Source of the DNA: Dechloromonas denitrificans
GTDB taxonomy: Bacteria > Pseudomonadota > Gammaproteobacteria > Burkholderiales > Rhodocyclaceae
Length of the DNA stretch: 64,000 nt
Assembly: GCF_020510685.1 (NCBI RefSeq)
Contig: NZ_CP075185.1
Coordinates: 2,790,001 to 2,854,000, forward strand
Direction: 5' to 3'
Shown here: positions 25,301 through 33,113 of the stretch, in pieces
Layout of the letters: each line of letters opens with the position of its first letter
Numbering within the stretch: position 1 is the stretch's first letter
Notes under the pieces: generated by a model
Database searches by the model: none
What the model saw: the letters and a program-made list of their open reading frames with translations, nothing else
Told to the model about the DNA's origin: nothing
Program-made: the position numbers and the translations under genes

Positions 25301-28056
25301 GCGGCGGCGACCTGTGGTTTGCCGCCGGCAACCAGGATCGCATCGATGTCATCCCGGAAAAGAAAGCCTACCAACCCGGCGAAACGGCCCGCTTCCAGGT
25401 GCGCACGCCGTTCCGCGAGGCCACCGCGTTGATCTCGGTGGAAGCCGGCGGGGTCATCGAAAGCTTCGTCCAGCCGTTGTCGCGCTTCAAGCCGACGGTC
25501 GAAATCCCGGTCAAGGCCGAATGGGGGCCGAACGTTTTCGTTTCGGTGCTCGCCGTGCGCGGCCGGGTCGAGCCGCTGAAGTGGTATTCGCTGTTCCAGT
25601 GGGGCTGGCGCGAGCCGCTGGCCTGGTTCAAGGAATGGTGGAACCCGCAGCAACCGACAGCCATGGTCGATCTGGCCAAGCCGGCCTACCGCCTCGGCCT
25701 CGGCGAAATCGCCGTGGGTACCGACGGCTTCAAGCTGAAAGTGGAAATCAGCAGCGACAAGACCGATTACCGGCCGCGCGAAGAAGCCACCGTCAAAATC
25801 CGCGTCACCACGCCGGATGGCAAGCCGGCCCCGGCCGGCAGCGAAGTCGCCTTTGCCGCGGTCGATCAGGCGCTGCTCGAACTGCGCCCGAACGACAGCT
25901 GGAACCTACTCGACGCGCTGCTGCAAAAGCGCGGCTACGAAGTCGAAACGGCCACCGCGCAATCGATGGTGATCGGCAAGCGCCACTTCGGCAAGAAAGC
26001 CCTGCCGCCCGGCGGTGGCGGCGGCCGCGCCCCGGCCCGCGAACTGTTCGACACGCTGCTCAAGTGGCAACCGCGCGTCGTCCTCGACAATACCGGCACG
26101 GCAACGCTCAAAGTGACGATGAACGACTCGCTGACCGAGTTCAAGCTGGTCGGCATCGCCACCGCCGGAGCCGGGCTGTTCGGCACCGGCAGCACGACGG
26201 TGAAGACCAAGCAGGATTTGCAGATCATCTCCGGCCTGCCGCCGCTGGTCCGCGAAGGCGACAGCTTCAAGGCGATGCTGACGCTGCGCAACGGCACCGC
26301 CCGCCAAATGGTCGTCGCGGTCAGCGGCAAGAACGGCGCAACGACGCTCACCACGCAAAAAGTCACGCTGGCCCCGGAAGGCGCTGGCGAACTGAGCTGG
26401 CCGATCAAGGCGGCCGAAGGCGTCACCGCCCAGCAATGGGAATTCGCTGCCCGTGAGGAAGGCGGCAACAGCCAGGACACGCTGCGCATCACCCAGCAGA
26501 TCGCCCCGGCCGTGCCGGTCACCGTGCAGCAGGCCAGCTTCACACGCATCGCCGGCAAATACGAAGTGCCGGTAACGCAACCGGCCGGCGCGCTGCCCGG
26601 CAAGGGCGGGCTGGAAATCAGCCTGTCGCCCAAGCTCGCCAGTCCGCCGCCCGGCCTGACGCGCTTCTTCGAGGAATACCCCTTCTCCTGCCTGGAACAG
26701 AAGACCTCGATCGCCGTCGGCCTGCTCGACGAAAAGCGCTGGCAAGCCATCGCCGAGACCCTGCCCGGCTACCTCGACCACAATGGGCTGGCCAGCTACT
26801 TCCCCGGCAGCCCCGGCAGTGCCACGCTGACCGCCTATATCCTCGACCTGGTCACGCTGGCCAGCTTCACCATTCCCGAAGACAGCCGCCAGCGCATGCT
26901 GCAGGGCCTCACCGCCTATGCCGAGGGACGCATCAAGACCAACGAATGGGCGCCGACCGACAGCCTGCTGTACCGCCGCCTGAACGCCCTCGAAGCGCTG
27001 ACCCGGCAAGGCAGCAAGCCGACCCGGGCCGCCGCCGCGCTCGACATCGACCCGCTGCGCCTGCCGACGGCCGCGCTGATCGACTGGTATCTGGTCAGCC
27101 TGCGCCTCGCCGATCTGCCACAACGCGACAGGAAACTGGCGGCGACCCGGCAGGAACTGCGCAACCGCCTGAGCTACGCCGGCAGCCGCCTGGTCTTCAC
27201 CAGCGAACGTGAGGACTACTGGTGGTGGATGATGCTCAACGCCGACGCCAACGCCTTCCGGCTGATCGAAGCGATGCTCGACGATGCCGAGTGGCAGGAC
27301 GACCTGCCGCGTCTGCTGCAGGGCGCCATGGAACGCCAGGTGCGCGGCCGCTGGCTGACCACCACGGCCAACGCCTGGGCGCGCGTGACGCTCGACCGCT
27401 TCGCCCGGAAGTTCGAGCGCGAAGCAGTCACCGGCACCACGCTCGCCAGCTTCGCCAAGGCCAGGGCCGAACACGACTGGAAGCAGGCCGCCGGCACCCC
27501 GCTCAACCTGCCCTGGCCAGCCACGCCGGGCAAGGACGACAAGCTGGCGATCAGCCACGAAGGCAGCGGCAAACCGTGGGCCACCGTCCAGCTACTCGCC
27601 GCCATCCCCGACGGCCCGGCGCGTAATGCCGGCTACCGGATCAGCCGCAAGGTAACGCCGCTCCAGGAAAAGCTGCCGGGCAAGATCAACCGCGGCGACC
27701 TCTGGCGCGTCACACTGACCGTCGACGCCGACAACGACATGACCTGGGTCGCCCTGACCGACCCGGTCCCGGCCGGCGCCCGCATCATGGGCGACGGCGA
27801 CGGCCGCGACTCGGCCATCGCCAGCCTCGGCGAAAACCGCGACCAGCGCGGCATGGCGCCAACCTACGTCGAACGCAGCTTCAGCGCCTACCGCGCCTAC
27901 TACGCCATGCTGCCGAAAGGCCGCTTCACCATCGACTACACCCTGCGCCTGAACAACGCCGGCAGCTTCGCGCTACCGCCGACGCGGGTGGAAGCGATGT
28001 ATGCCCCGGATGTGTTTGGCGAGGTGCCGAATGCACGAGTCCATGTGGACGAGTGA
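22384..28056 (+). CDS. Secreted alpha-2-macroglobulin family protein
   Basis: A 1,890-residue protein with a type I signal peptide (MKTAHTLALSGLLLAALGSQAA). No lipobox cysteine is present, so it should be periplasmic rather than a lipoprotein. It has the domain run of bacterial alpha-2-macroglobulins: several macroglobulin beta-sandwiches, an MG2-type region (about 650-740), a glycine-rich bait-like segment PPGGGGGRAPARELFD near residue 1205, the NDSLTEFKLVGIA strand and a C-terminal helical toroid. C1436-L-E-Q1439 matches the thioester motif CLEQ, so protease trapping by covalent bonding is possible; the residue before the cysteine is serine where glycine is usual. No pbpC gene follows. Confidence 0.9.
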   Translation: MKTAHTLALSGLLLAALGSQAATVQQFQPQGQVAEQSRATVRFSSDMVKLGEADAAPPFVIDCAGIAGEGRWIDSRAWAWQLARPLQAGERCSFSLKPGLTAVNGEGVSGKSRFEFVGAAPRPWRIQPSAGAAIEEDQAFVIHGGGPLDGKSLEGNLWCEADGVGQRIPARPVSKEIRAAVLDQIGGMPATSIVVSCSESLPAGRKMKLVWGKGIRAENGTPTGKEESFLYKVREPFKATLGCEREKAGAPCSPLSAITLNFNAAFAAKLLGKFRLVTGDGPRAPLDPNQKNNEKEAVFQSVTFPGPFPQNAELTVEIPAGLKDEAGRPLANAASFPLKSRTGSLPPLAKFPGNFGIVELKEGGLLPVTLRNIEASLKTAHLTLPGSHRFSAQRLTEDADVIVAMQALEKFEQQTGKVRMTIDGVSELRFDPYYARELSFLAKRPGVTRQDLPKPGGSGEFEVVGIPLGKPGYHIVEIESQLLGNALLATPKPMYVRTAALVTNLAVHLKTGKDNALVWVTALDSGQPVADAEVRISGCDGRSLWQGKTDRLGRAAVDQALAAPNCRNSGNFLFASARLNGDYSFVRSDWNEGIEPWRFGVETWGSTGDFKIHSILDRSLFRLGQTVSLKHIARSRTSRGFALPDLATLPDKLVIRHRESGTEFTQPVNWDAQASAVNSWKVPESAKLGTYEIALSGGKRGEISSGEIRVADFRLPVFTGSVQGVPPRQVAPAKVPLALGLSFLNGGAAKHAEVQVSATLRPRWPSYPHYDGYNFQINFDADALAAFKVDNGREEETLILDKQAVQLDKAGAGKLDVVLPAKPKGPSEVHAEMSFADPNGEIQTIGGRVELWPAALAIGLKVADWASSSGSNRVEVVVLDTAGKPLAGQAVNVKAKRRIDTSHRRRIVGGFYAYENSTEYKEIGEVCAGTTDSRGLLLCEPKASDAGSIYLLAETKDKQGNIARAGSSYWVTGGGDLWFAAGNQDRIDVIPEKKAYQPGETARFQVRTPFREATALISVEAGGVIESFVQPLSRFKPTVEIPVKAEWGPNVFVSVLAVRGRVEPLKWYSLFQWGWREPLAWFKEWWNPQQPTAMVDLAKPAYRLGLGEIAVGTDGFKLKVEISSDKTDYRPREEATVKIRVTTPDGKPAPAGSEVAFAAVDQALLELRPNDSWNLLDALLQKRGYEVETATAQSMVIGKRHFGKKALPPGGGGGRAPARELFDTLLKWQPRVVLDNTGTATLKVTMNDSLTEFKLVGIATAGAGLFGTGSTTVKTKQDLQIISGLPPLVREGDSFKAMLTLRNGTARQMVVAVSGKNGATTLTTQKVTLAPEGAGELSWPIKAAEGVTAQQWEFAAREEGGNSQDTLRITQQIAPAVPVTVQQASFTRIAGKYEVPVTQPAGALPGKGGLEISLSPKLASPPPGLTRFFEEYPFSCLEQKTSIAVGLLDEKRWQAIAETLPGYLDHNGLASYFPGSPGSATLTAYILDLVTLASFTIPEDSRQRMLQGLTAYAEGRIKTNEWAPTDSLLYRRLNALEALTRQGSKPTRAAAALDIDPLRLPTAALIDWYLVSLRLADLPQRDRKLAATRQELRNRLSYAGSRLVFTSEREDYWWWMMLNADANAFRLIEAMLDDAEWQDDLPRLLQGAMERQVRGRWLTTTANAWARVTLDRFARKFEREAVTGTTLASFAKARAEHDWKQAAGTPLNLPWPATPGKDDKLAISHEGSGKPWATVQLLAAIPDGPARNAGYRISRKVTPLQEKLPGKINRGDLWRVTLTVDADNDMTWVALTDPVPAGARIMGDGDGRDSAIASLGENRDQRGMAPTYVERSFSAYRAYYAMLPKGRFTIDYTLRLNNAGSFALPPTRVEAMYAPDVFGEVPNARVHVDE

Positions 28057-28125
28057 ACTCTTCGTCATGTCTTGCAACGAGCCAGCCCACGCACTTAATA
28101 GCCGATCATTACTTTGGAGCATGCG

Positions 28126-28431
28126 ATGCACTACCTAATGTTCTATGACTTCGTACCCGACTATCTTGAACGCAGAACTCCGTTTCGGACGGCACATCTC
28201 CAACACGCCTGGCAAGCCCAAGCCAAAGGAGAACTTGTTCTTGCAGGCCCTTTGGCCGACCCTGCAGATCGTGCCGTACTCCTGTTTCAATGCGACTCAC
28301 CCGACACCCCCGCGCAATTCGCAGAAGCTGATCCCTATGTGAAGCACGGTATCGTGACGCGCTACCAGGTACGCCCCTGGACAACGGTCATTGGCAAAGA
28401 GGCGTTTTTACCCGTCAGACCCGATGCTTAA
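28126..28431 (+). CDS. YciI-like protein
   Basis: A 101-residue protein with the ferredoxin-like YciI fold: MHYLMFYDFVPDY, then RTAHLQHAWQAQAKGELVLAGPLADP, then ADPYVKHGIVTRYQVRPW. The histidine in the AHLQHA helix and the aspartate in the LADP loop are the residues usually grouped in the putative active site. The ATG at 28126 has GGAG six bases upstream. Base composition drops clearly from this gene onwards compared with the preceding gene. Members of the family act as small enzymes or accessory subunits, but no reaction can be given. Confidence 0.8.
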   Translation: MHYLMFYDFVPDYLERRTPFRTAHLQHAWQAQAKGELVLAGPLADPADRAVLLFQCDSPDTPAQFAEADPYVKHGIVTRYQVRPWTTVIGKEAFLPVRPDA

Positions 28432-28500
28432 CCATCGAGTCGTTCTGACCGTGAGTAATCGTCTCCCCGAAGTGAGATGCCCTCCCTAAAAAAACCCCCT

Positions 28501-28524
28501 CTCCGTTTTTCTGACGGAGTTTTT
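28501..28524 (+). terminator. Rho-independent terminator
   Basis: A 6-bp stem (CTCCGT at 28501-28506 pairing with ACGGAG at 28514-28519) with a 7-base loop is followed by five T residues. It lies 70 bp after the YciI-like gene and before the GNAT gene, so the two are probably separate units. Confidence 0.65.
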
Positions 28525-28565
28525 CTACATCTTCGTTATCCATCTCTACCGAACATATTGATTAC

Positions 28566-29114
28566 ATGGAATCCATAGTCCTTACCGACGCAACGCCACG
28601 CGATATTGACCAGATCATGGACATGGAAGCCCACGGGTTTGCCACGGGAAACAGGGAGCTTCGCGAAGTCTATGAGGCGCGAATCAAAGCCTTCCATCAA
28701 GGATCGCTTATGGCCCACTTCGGGGCTGATTGTATTGGCTGCATCTTCTCGGAAATATGGAAGGCGTCGCCAGCTCCAATCGCGGAGCACTTTGCTTTAA
28801 GCCACGACATCCTTGATCGTCACGCCCCACTGCTTGGAACCGAGCTCTACATTACGTCGATGACAATTGCTCCGGCCTACCGCGGCAGAGGTCTTGGCAC
28901 GCAACTGTTTCTTGGCTGCATTGACCATGTTGCCAGAGCATTTCCACAGCTCACTTCGGCGTTGCTACTCGTAAATGAAACATGGAGGCATGCACGAAGC
29001 ATCTATGGGGCTGCGGGGTTTCAGGAGGTTGCACGATTCAAGCACTTCTTTAACCCAAATAAAACGACGTACGAGGATGGCATTGTTATGCGCCGTCAAA
29101 TTCAGAGAGTCTGA
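28566..29114 (+). CDS. GNAT family N-acetyltransferase
   Basis: A 182-residue protein with a GNAT fold. The acetyl-CoA binding motif A is seen as LYITSMTIAPAYRGRGLGTQLF (residues 94-115), with the pyrophosphate loop R106-G-R-G-L-G111, and the C-terminal motif B as ARSIYGAAGFQEVARFKHFF. The overall layout resembles RimI-like acetyltransferases, but the substrate is unknown. Codon use is less GC-rich than that of the neighbouring long genes, as for the YciI-like gene, which suggests both arrived by transfer. It has its own upstream region after a terminator. Confidence 0.85.
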   Translation: MESIVLTDATPRDIDQIMDMEAHGFATGNRELREVYEARIKAFHQGSLMAHFGADCIGCIFSEIWKASPAPIAEHFALSHDILDRHAPLLGTELYITSMTIAPAYRGRGLGTQLFLGCIDHVARAFPQLTSALLLVNETWRHARSIYGAAGFQEVARFKHFFNPNKTTYEDGIVMRRQIQRV

Positions 29115-29184
29115 TTCCAGCAGAACCAAAGTGGGCAGAGACGATAAAGTTTTAAACCGTCCCCCCACCAACCATTCGATTTAA

Positions 29185-29213
29185 CCTGCCGGCAGTCCGA
29201 CCCCGCCGGCAGG
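29185..29213 (-). terminator. Hairpin terminator between convergent genes
   Basis: A 9-bp perfect stem (29185-29193 with 29205-29213) with an 11-base loop lies 12 bp beyond the stop of the minus-strand hydrolase gene. On the minus strand it is followed by TTAAAT, a weak T-rich tail. It may also serve the plus-strand GNAT gene. Confidence 0.5.
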
Positions 29214-29224
29214 TGCCGGCCAAC

Positions 29225-30334
29225 TCAATGCCTACCCGAACTCAAGCGATCGACCATGCCGCGCAAGGCGCGAATCTGTACGCCTTGCCGGTCGGCGTAG
29301 TGCTGGTCGGTGTAGCCCCACCAATCCCAGCAGCCGTTGGGGTTGACGGCGGGAATGGAGACGGCCTGCGGGAATAGCACCACGATGTTGTTATTGGCCG
29401 CCACACGGTCGTAGCCGGCGTTCTTGACGAAGGTGGTTCCGTTGTACAAACCGCCACCGGGCGGCGGCTTGAGCGGCAGGTAGCTTTGCCCCTGCTTGCA
29501 GCCGTGCAGGGCGATGTGCAGGCGGCAGGCAGCGCCCCTGGCGCAATTGTCGGGTACATACAGCCAGCCGCTTTGATCCAGCCCGGAATGCCAGAGGAAG
29601 CTGAACGCGCCATCCTGCGGAATGAAGGGGGTCTGATCGATCTCGATGAACCGCCCGCGCGCGCGTTTTACCGGCGCTTTCAGCGGCCCGTAGATCCAGC
29701 TGAGGATCGCCTGGGCGCTATCGAAGCCGCATTTGCCGAGATAGGGGACATCGGTCACCGCGCAGGCGCTGCCGTAGGCCTTGGTCGGCAGGGTATGGCC
29801 GGCGTTTTCGAGGGTCACGGCGGAATAATTGGCGGCCGGGACAGCGAGCTTGGCGTAGTAGTCGGCGAGTTGTCTGGTCACCGGTGCCGGCACCAACGGG
29901 TCCTTGCCGCCGGCCAGCGAAATGATGCGTTGCCGGCTCAGGTTGGCCGGATCGTCGATCAGCCCGCCGGCAAAGCTCGCCTTGGTGCCATCGACCAGCG
30001 TCGAAACCTGCGCGCTGGTCGGCGTAACCTCGCAGGCCAGGTTCGGCTCGCCGGTACAGGAGCACTTGGTGGTTGCTTTAACCACATCGTTTTGCGAACA
30101 GTTGTAGGGGCCGCCGGCGACGATGCCCGCCCCCTTGATGATCGAAGAGTGGGCCACCTGAAACTGGACCGACATGAAGCCGCCGGAGGAAATGCCGGAT
30201 ACCGAGGTCTGCTGGATATCGATATTCAAGGCCGGCAGCGGTTCCGGCGCCGCCTGACAGACCAGCGCGACAGCAGCGAGCAGGACGAAGGGGGGTTTCC
30301 AGATGCGGGGAAGATAATTGGGACGATGGGGCAT
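29225..30334 (-). CDS. Secreted polyhydroxyalkanoate depolymerase-like alpha/beta hydrolase
   Basis: A 369-residue secreted hydrolase. The N-terminus has a basic start and a hydrophobic core (PPFVLLAAVALVCQA), a typical signal peptide. The lipase box G47-I-S49-S-G51 (in SVSGISSGGFMS) gives S49 as nucleophile, and the C-terminal NGCWDWWGYT with the preceding LHGCKQG loop is characteristic of the short-chain PHA depolymerase / esterase group. Cysteines such as those in CSCTGEPNLAC suggest disulfides. The ATG at 30334 has GGAG eight bases upstream. Possible substrates are extracellular polyesters or oligomers; true PHB depolymerase activity is not proven. Confidence 0.85.
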   Translation of the reverse strand: MPHRPNYLPRIWKPPFVLLAAVALVCQAAPEPLPALNIDIQQTSVSGISSGGFMSVQFQVAHSSIIKGAGIVAGGPYNCSQNDVVKATTKCSCTGEPNLACEVTPTSAQVSTLVDGTKASFAGGLIDDPANLSRQRIISLAGGKDPLVPAPVTRQLADYYAKLAVPAANYSAVTLENAGHTLPTKAYGSACAVTDVPYLGKCGFDSAQAILSWIYGPLKAPVKRARGRFIEIDQTPFIPQDGAFSFLWHSGLDQSGWLYVPDNCARGAACRLHIALHGCKQGQSYLPLKPPPGGGLYNGTTFVKNAGYDRVAANNNIVVLFPQAVSIPAVNPNGCWDWWGYTDQHYADRQGVQIRALRGMVDRLSSGRH

Positions 30335-30717
30335 GGCATTTCTCCGAAAAAGCTGGCGAAACGGGCCACCTGGCCGGCAAACGACAACCGGGAACGAGCT
30401 GCGTGGCGCCAGAAAGACGATTGGAATGCGGGTTGGCCATTTTTCGGTCACGGCTCAAGCAGAACCAGCCCGGCGCAATTCGGCCTACCCAAAATCAATA
30501 TAGCGGCCAAAACGGAGAATGCTAGCGTCGTATGAATGATGCCGGGAACCGCCCCCGGCCTGCCCGGTAGCAGGCGGATTCGGGTCTGCATGCCAAAGAA
30601 ACAACCGGAGTCAGCCCTCAATTACTCCGACAGTGCCAGCCACCTGATCGGCCGAGTATTTGTTGCTGATCAGGGAAAAATAATTGATTGACGCCCAGCG
30701 CCAACACGTCAATTCGA
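30335..30717. other. 383-bp gene-free stretch
   Basis: This stretch lies between the promoter side of the minus-strand hydrolase gene and the stop of the next minus-strand gene. It must hold the hydrolase promoter. A GC-rich inverted repeat (30541-30546 with 30554-30559) is present without a T tract. No convincing gene, RNA or repeat was seen. Confidence 0.5.
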
Positions 30718-31284
30718 TCAACGCTGCGCCAACGCTTCACAGCCGCCTTCCAGCTTGACGAAGGCGTTGATCGATGTCCCCACCTCGGCGGCGTACCCGT
30801 CGTAGGACGCTGCAATAGCTGACCTTTTCTCTGTCGTGCGAAAAACCATTGCTGGGGGCGCTTCGGCGACGATGCGGTCCTTGATTTCCAAGATTCCCAG
30901 TATTTGCGGAAATTCGGCCTCAAATCGCTGTGACTGAATTTGTCGTTTTGCAACGATGTTCGAGAAGGTGGGCAACAACCCAGCCAAGTCTGGCGACACC
31001 AGGCATTGCTGGGGTTTTCGACCATTGGCAAAGGTGACCTGGACGGCAAACCGATCAGCCGGCTTTGATCGCTGCGCGGTTAATGTCAGCGCGTTGGTGC
31101 GGTAGGTCAGGGACATCACTTCGTCGTCCAGAATGCTGATGATCTCGGTGCCAGCAACAATCTCCCGATCCGGGCTTGCGGCAACAAGGTCATTTTTGCC
31201 AAGTTCGGTCAAACCCACCCCCGAAAATAGTCCGACCACAAAAACCAGGCCGAATAGTCCGTATCGCTTGATGGCCGGATTCAT
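30718..31284 (-). CDS. Membrane-anchored hypothetical protein
   Basis: A 188-residue protein with one N-terminal hydrophobic helix (about residues 9-27, YGLFGLVFVVGLFSGVGL) and a soluble remainder of mixed helices and strands, probably periplasmic. I do not recognise the family and see no enzyme motif. The ATG at 31284 overlaps the stop of the upstream L,D-transpeptidase-fold gene (ATGA), so the two are translated together. Base composition is less GC-rich than that of the flanking transporter genes. A structural or accessory role beside its partner is the only inference that context allows. Confidence 0.65.
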   Translation of the reverse strand: MNPAIKRYGLFGLVFVVGLFSGVGLTELGKNDLVAASPDREIVAGTEIISILDDEVMSLTYRTNALTLTAQRSKPADRFAVQVTFANGRKPQQCLVSPDLAGLLPTFSNIVAKRQIQSQRFEAEFPQILGILEIKDRIVAEAPPAMVFRTTEKRSAIAASYDGYAAEVGTSINAFVKLEGGCEALAQR

Positions 31285-31682
31285 GAGACCAGCACCGTTG
31301 TGCCAACCGAGACCCATCCGTAAAGCGCTTTCGCATCGGCCTCGGCCAAGCGAACGCATCCGTGCGACCCGAACCAGTCTCCGACACTGCTGCGGGCAGT
31401 GCGCACGACGGACAATGGCACGACGCCGTGGTACTGATGCAGCGCCTTACCGTCTTGGGTAAAGAACATGGCATAGTCCATCTGCACACTATAGGTATGG
31501 CTACGGTAGGGGTGAACCTTGCGCATGACTCTGAACATCCCTCGATCCGTTGGGTGCTCATTATCGCCGGTCACGCACTCGAACCTGAAAATCCTCGTAT
31601 TTCCTTCATGGGCTTCAACGATTTGTTGGGCCAGGTTCACCTTGATGGTCTTGGTTGCAGATTTCTTTGCTGGTTGAACCAT
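31281..31682 (-). CDS. L,D-transpeptidase (YkuD) fold protein without signal peptide
   Basis: A 133-residue protein with the YkuD catalytic signature S106-H-G-C109-V-R111 (in GDWFGSHGCVRL) and a histidine at 85 in HQYHG that could complete the site. L,D-transpeptidases cross-link peptidoglycan or attach lipoproteins to it in the periplasm. The ATG at 31682 has AGGAG six bases upstream and gives an N-terminus with no signal peptide; an upstream in-frame start (31724) does not add one either. It is therefore unclear how it would reach the periplasm. Its coupled partner is membrane anchored. Confidence 0.75.
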   Translation of the reverse strand: MVQPAKKSATKTIKVNLAQQIVEAHEGNTRIFRFECVTGDNEHPTDRGMFRVMRKVHPYRSHTYSVQMDYAMFFTQDGKALHQYHGVVPLSVVRTARSSVGDWFGSHGCVRLAEADAKALYGWVSVGTTVLVS

Positions 31683-31820
31683 GCGCGTCTCCTCAATGTC
31701 GCTATAGATAAGCCGATCCGTCATCGACGGAAACGAATACTAAAACAACAATGGCATATTGCGCGGTGATTCTTACCGGCGGGATATCGGGATCACACCC
31801 CAAACTACCGGATGCAAAAA

Positions 31821-33041
31821 CTACGGTTTTTTGATCGTCGGCAGGAACGCCGTCAGCAAGCCGATCAGCGGCAGATAGGCGCAGACCCGATACACCGTCT
31901 CGATGCTCGTCGCGTCGGCCAACTGCCCCAGTAGCGCGGCGCCGATGCCGCCCATGCCGAAGGCGAAGCCGAAGAACAGGCCGGAGATGGCGCCGACCTT
32001 GCCGGGCAGCAGTTCCTGGGCGTAGACAAGGATGGCCGAGAAGGCCGAGGCGAGGATCATGCCGATGATCACCGAGAGGATGCCGGTCCAGAACAGCCCG
32101 ACGTGCGGCAGCAGCAGCGTGAAGGGGGCGACACCGAGGATCGAACCCCAGATGACGCGCTTGCGCCCGATCCGGTCGCCGATCGGCCCGCCGGCCACGG
32201 TGCCCGCCGCCACGGCGAAGAGGAAGACGAACAGGTAGATCTGGGCGTGCGGCAGCGTCAGGCCGAACTTGTCCATCAGGTAGAAGGTGTAATAGCTGCT
32301 CAGGCTGGCCATGTAGAAGAACTTGGAGAAGATCAGCAGGCCGAGGATAGCGAGCGACCAGCCGATCTGACGGCGGGTCAGGCCGTTGGCTGCATGCGCC
32401 TTCATGCGCTTCCTGAAGTTGGCGACATGGTGGCTGGACCAGCGCCCGACGAAACTGAGCACGACGACGCCGATCAGCGCGAACAGCGAAAACCAGGCGG
32501 CGCTGCCCTGCCCGTACGGCACAACGATCAGCGCAGCGAGCAACGGCCCGATCGCCGAGCCGAGGTTGCCGCCGATCTGGAACAGCGACTGCGCCAGGCC
32601 GGGCTGGCTGCCGGCCGCCATGCGGGCGACACGCGAGGATTCCGGGTGGAAGACCGATGAGCCCATACCGATCAGCATCGCCGAAACCAGCACGGCCTCG
32701 AAGCTGCCAGCCTGCGACAGCGAGAGCAGGCCGACCAGCGTGAAGCCCATGCCGAGCGGCAGCGAGTACGGCTTCGGCCGGTGGTCGGTGTATAGGCCGA
32801 TCAGCGGCTGGAGCAGCGAGGCGGTGAGCTGGTAGGTCAGAGTGATCATGCCGATCTGGCCGAAGCTCAGGTTGAGGCCGAGCTTGAGCATCGGGTAGAT
32901 GGCGAGCAGCACCGATTGCATCATGTCGTTCAACAGGTGCGAGAAGCTGATCGCCGCAATCACCGGATAGGTGGTGGCATTCAGGGCGTCGGCGGCGGGC
33001 GGCGCGGCGAGATTGGCATCGGCGGTGAGGGTCTTTTCCAT
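31821..33041 (-). CDS. MFS transporter, Fsr (fosmidomycin resistance) type
   Basis: A 406-residue inner-membrane protein with about twelve helices. Features of the Fsr subgroup are the opening segment ISFSHLLNDMMQSVLLAIYPMLK, the loop SVFHPESSRVARMAAG after helix 4, and the loop GGPIGDRIGRKRVIW between helices 8 and 9. The ATG at 33041 is followed by a short polar N-terminus and preceded by GGAAG. Fsr exporters confer resistance to fosmidomycin and related compounds, but the native substrate is unknown. It is divergent from an AraC-type regulator across about 70 bp, the usual arrangement for this pair, so that regulator probably controls it. Confidence 0.88.
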   Translation of the reverse strand: MEKTLTADANLAAPPAADALNATTYPVIAAISFSHLLNDMMQSVLLAIYPMLKLGLNLSFGQIGMITLTYQLTASLLQPLIGLYTDHRPKPYSLPLGMGFTLVGLLSLSQAGSFEAVLVSAMLIGMGSSVFHPESSRVARMAAGSQPGLAQSLFQIGGNLGSAIGPLLAALIVVPYGQGSAAWFSLFALIGVVVLSFVGRWSSHHVANFRKRMKAHAANGLTRRQIGWSLAILGLLIFSKFFYMASLSSYYTFYLMDKFGLTLPHAQIYLFVFLFAVAAGTVAGGPIGDRIGRKRVIWGSILGVAPFTLLLPHVGLFWTGILSVIIGMILASAFSAILVYAQELLPGKVGAISGLFFGFAFGMGGIGAALLGQLADATSIETVYRVCAYLPLIGLLTAFLPTIKKP

Positions 33042-33113
33042 GATGGGTACTTCCAGATTTCCGGAATGCCAGTCTAGAATGACCGATCCCAGCATGTCCG
33101 GACAAAAAATATC

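Noticed and set aside
21943..25653. Very long open frame on the minus strand covering the start of the alpha-2-macroglobulin gene
   Set aside because: It lies antisense to a clear protein family on the plus strand and its translation is low-complexity and without domains. Only the last 104 codons (21943-22257) form a separate small gene with its own ribosome binding site.
25906..27558. 550-codon open frame antisense to the alpha-2-macroglobulin gene
   Set aside because: A high-GC antisense artefact; composition is rich in Gly/Ala/Arg/Val with no recognisable domain.
28430..28565. Possible integron attC site after the YciI-like gene
   Set aside because: I could not find paired RYYYAAC and GTTRRRY core sites with a proper fold. 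The inverted repeat there is a normal terminator with a T tract.
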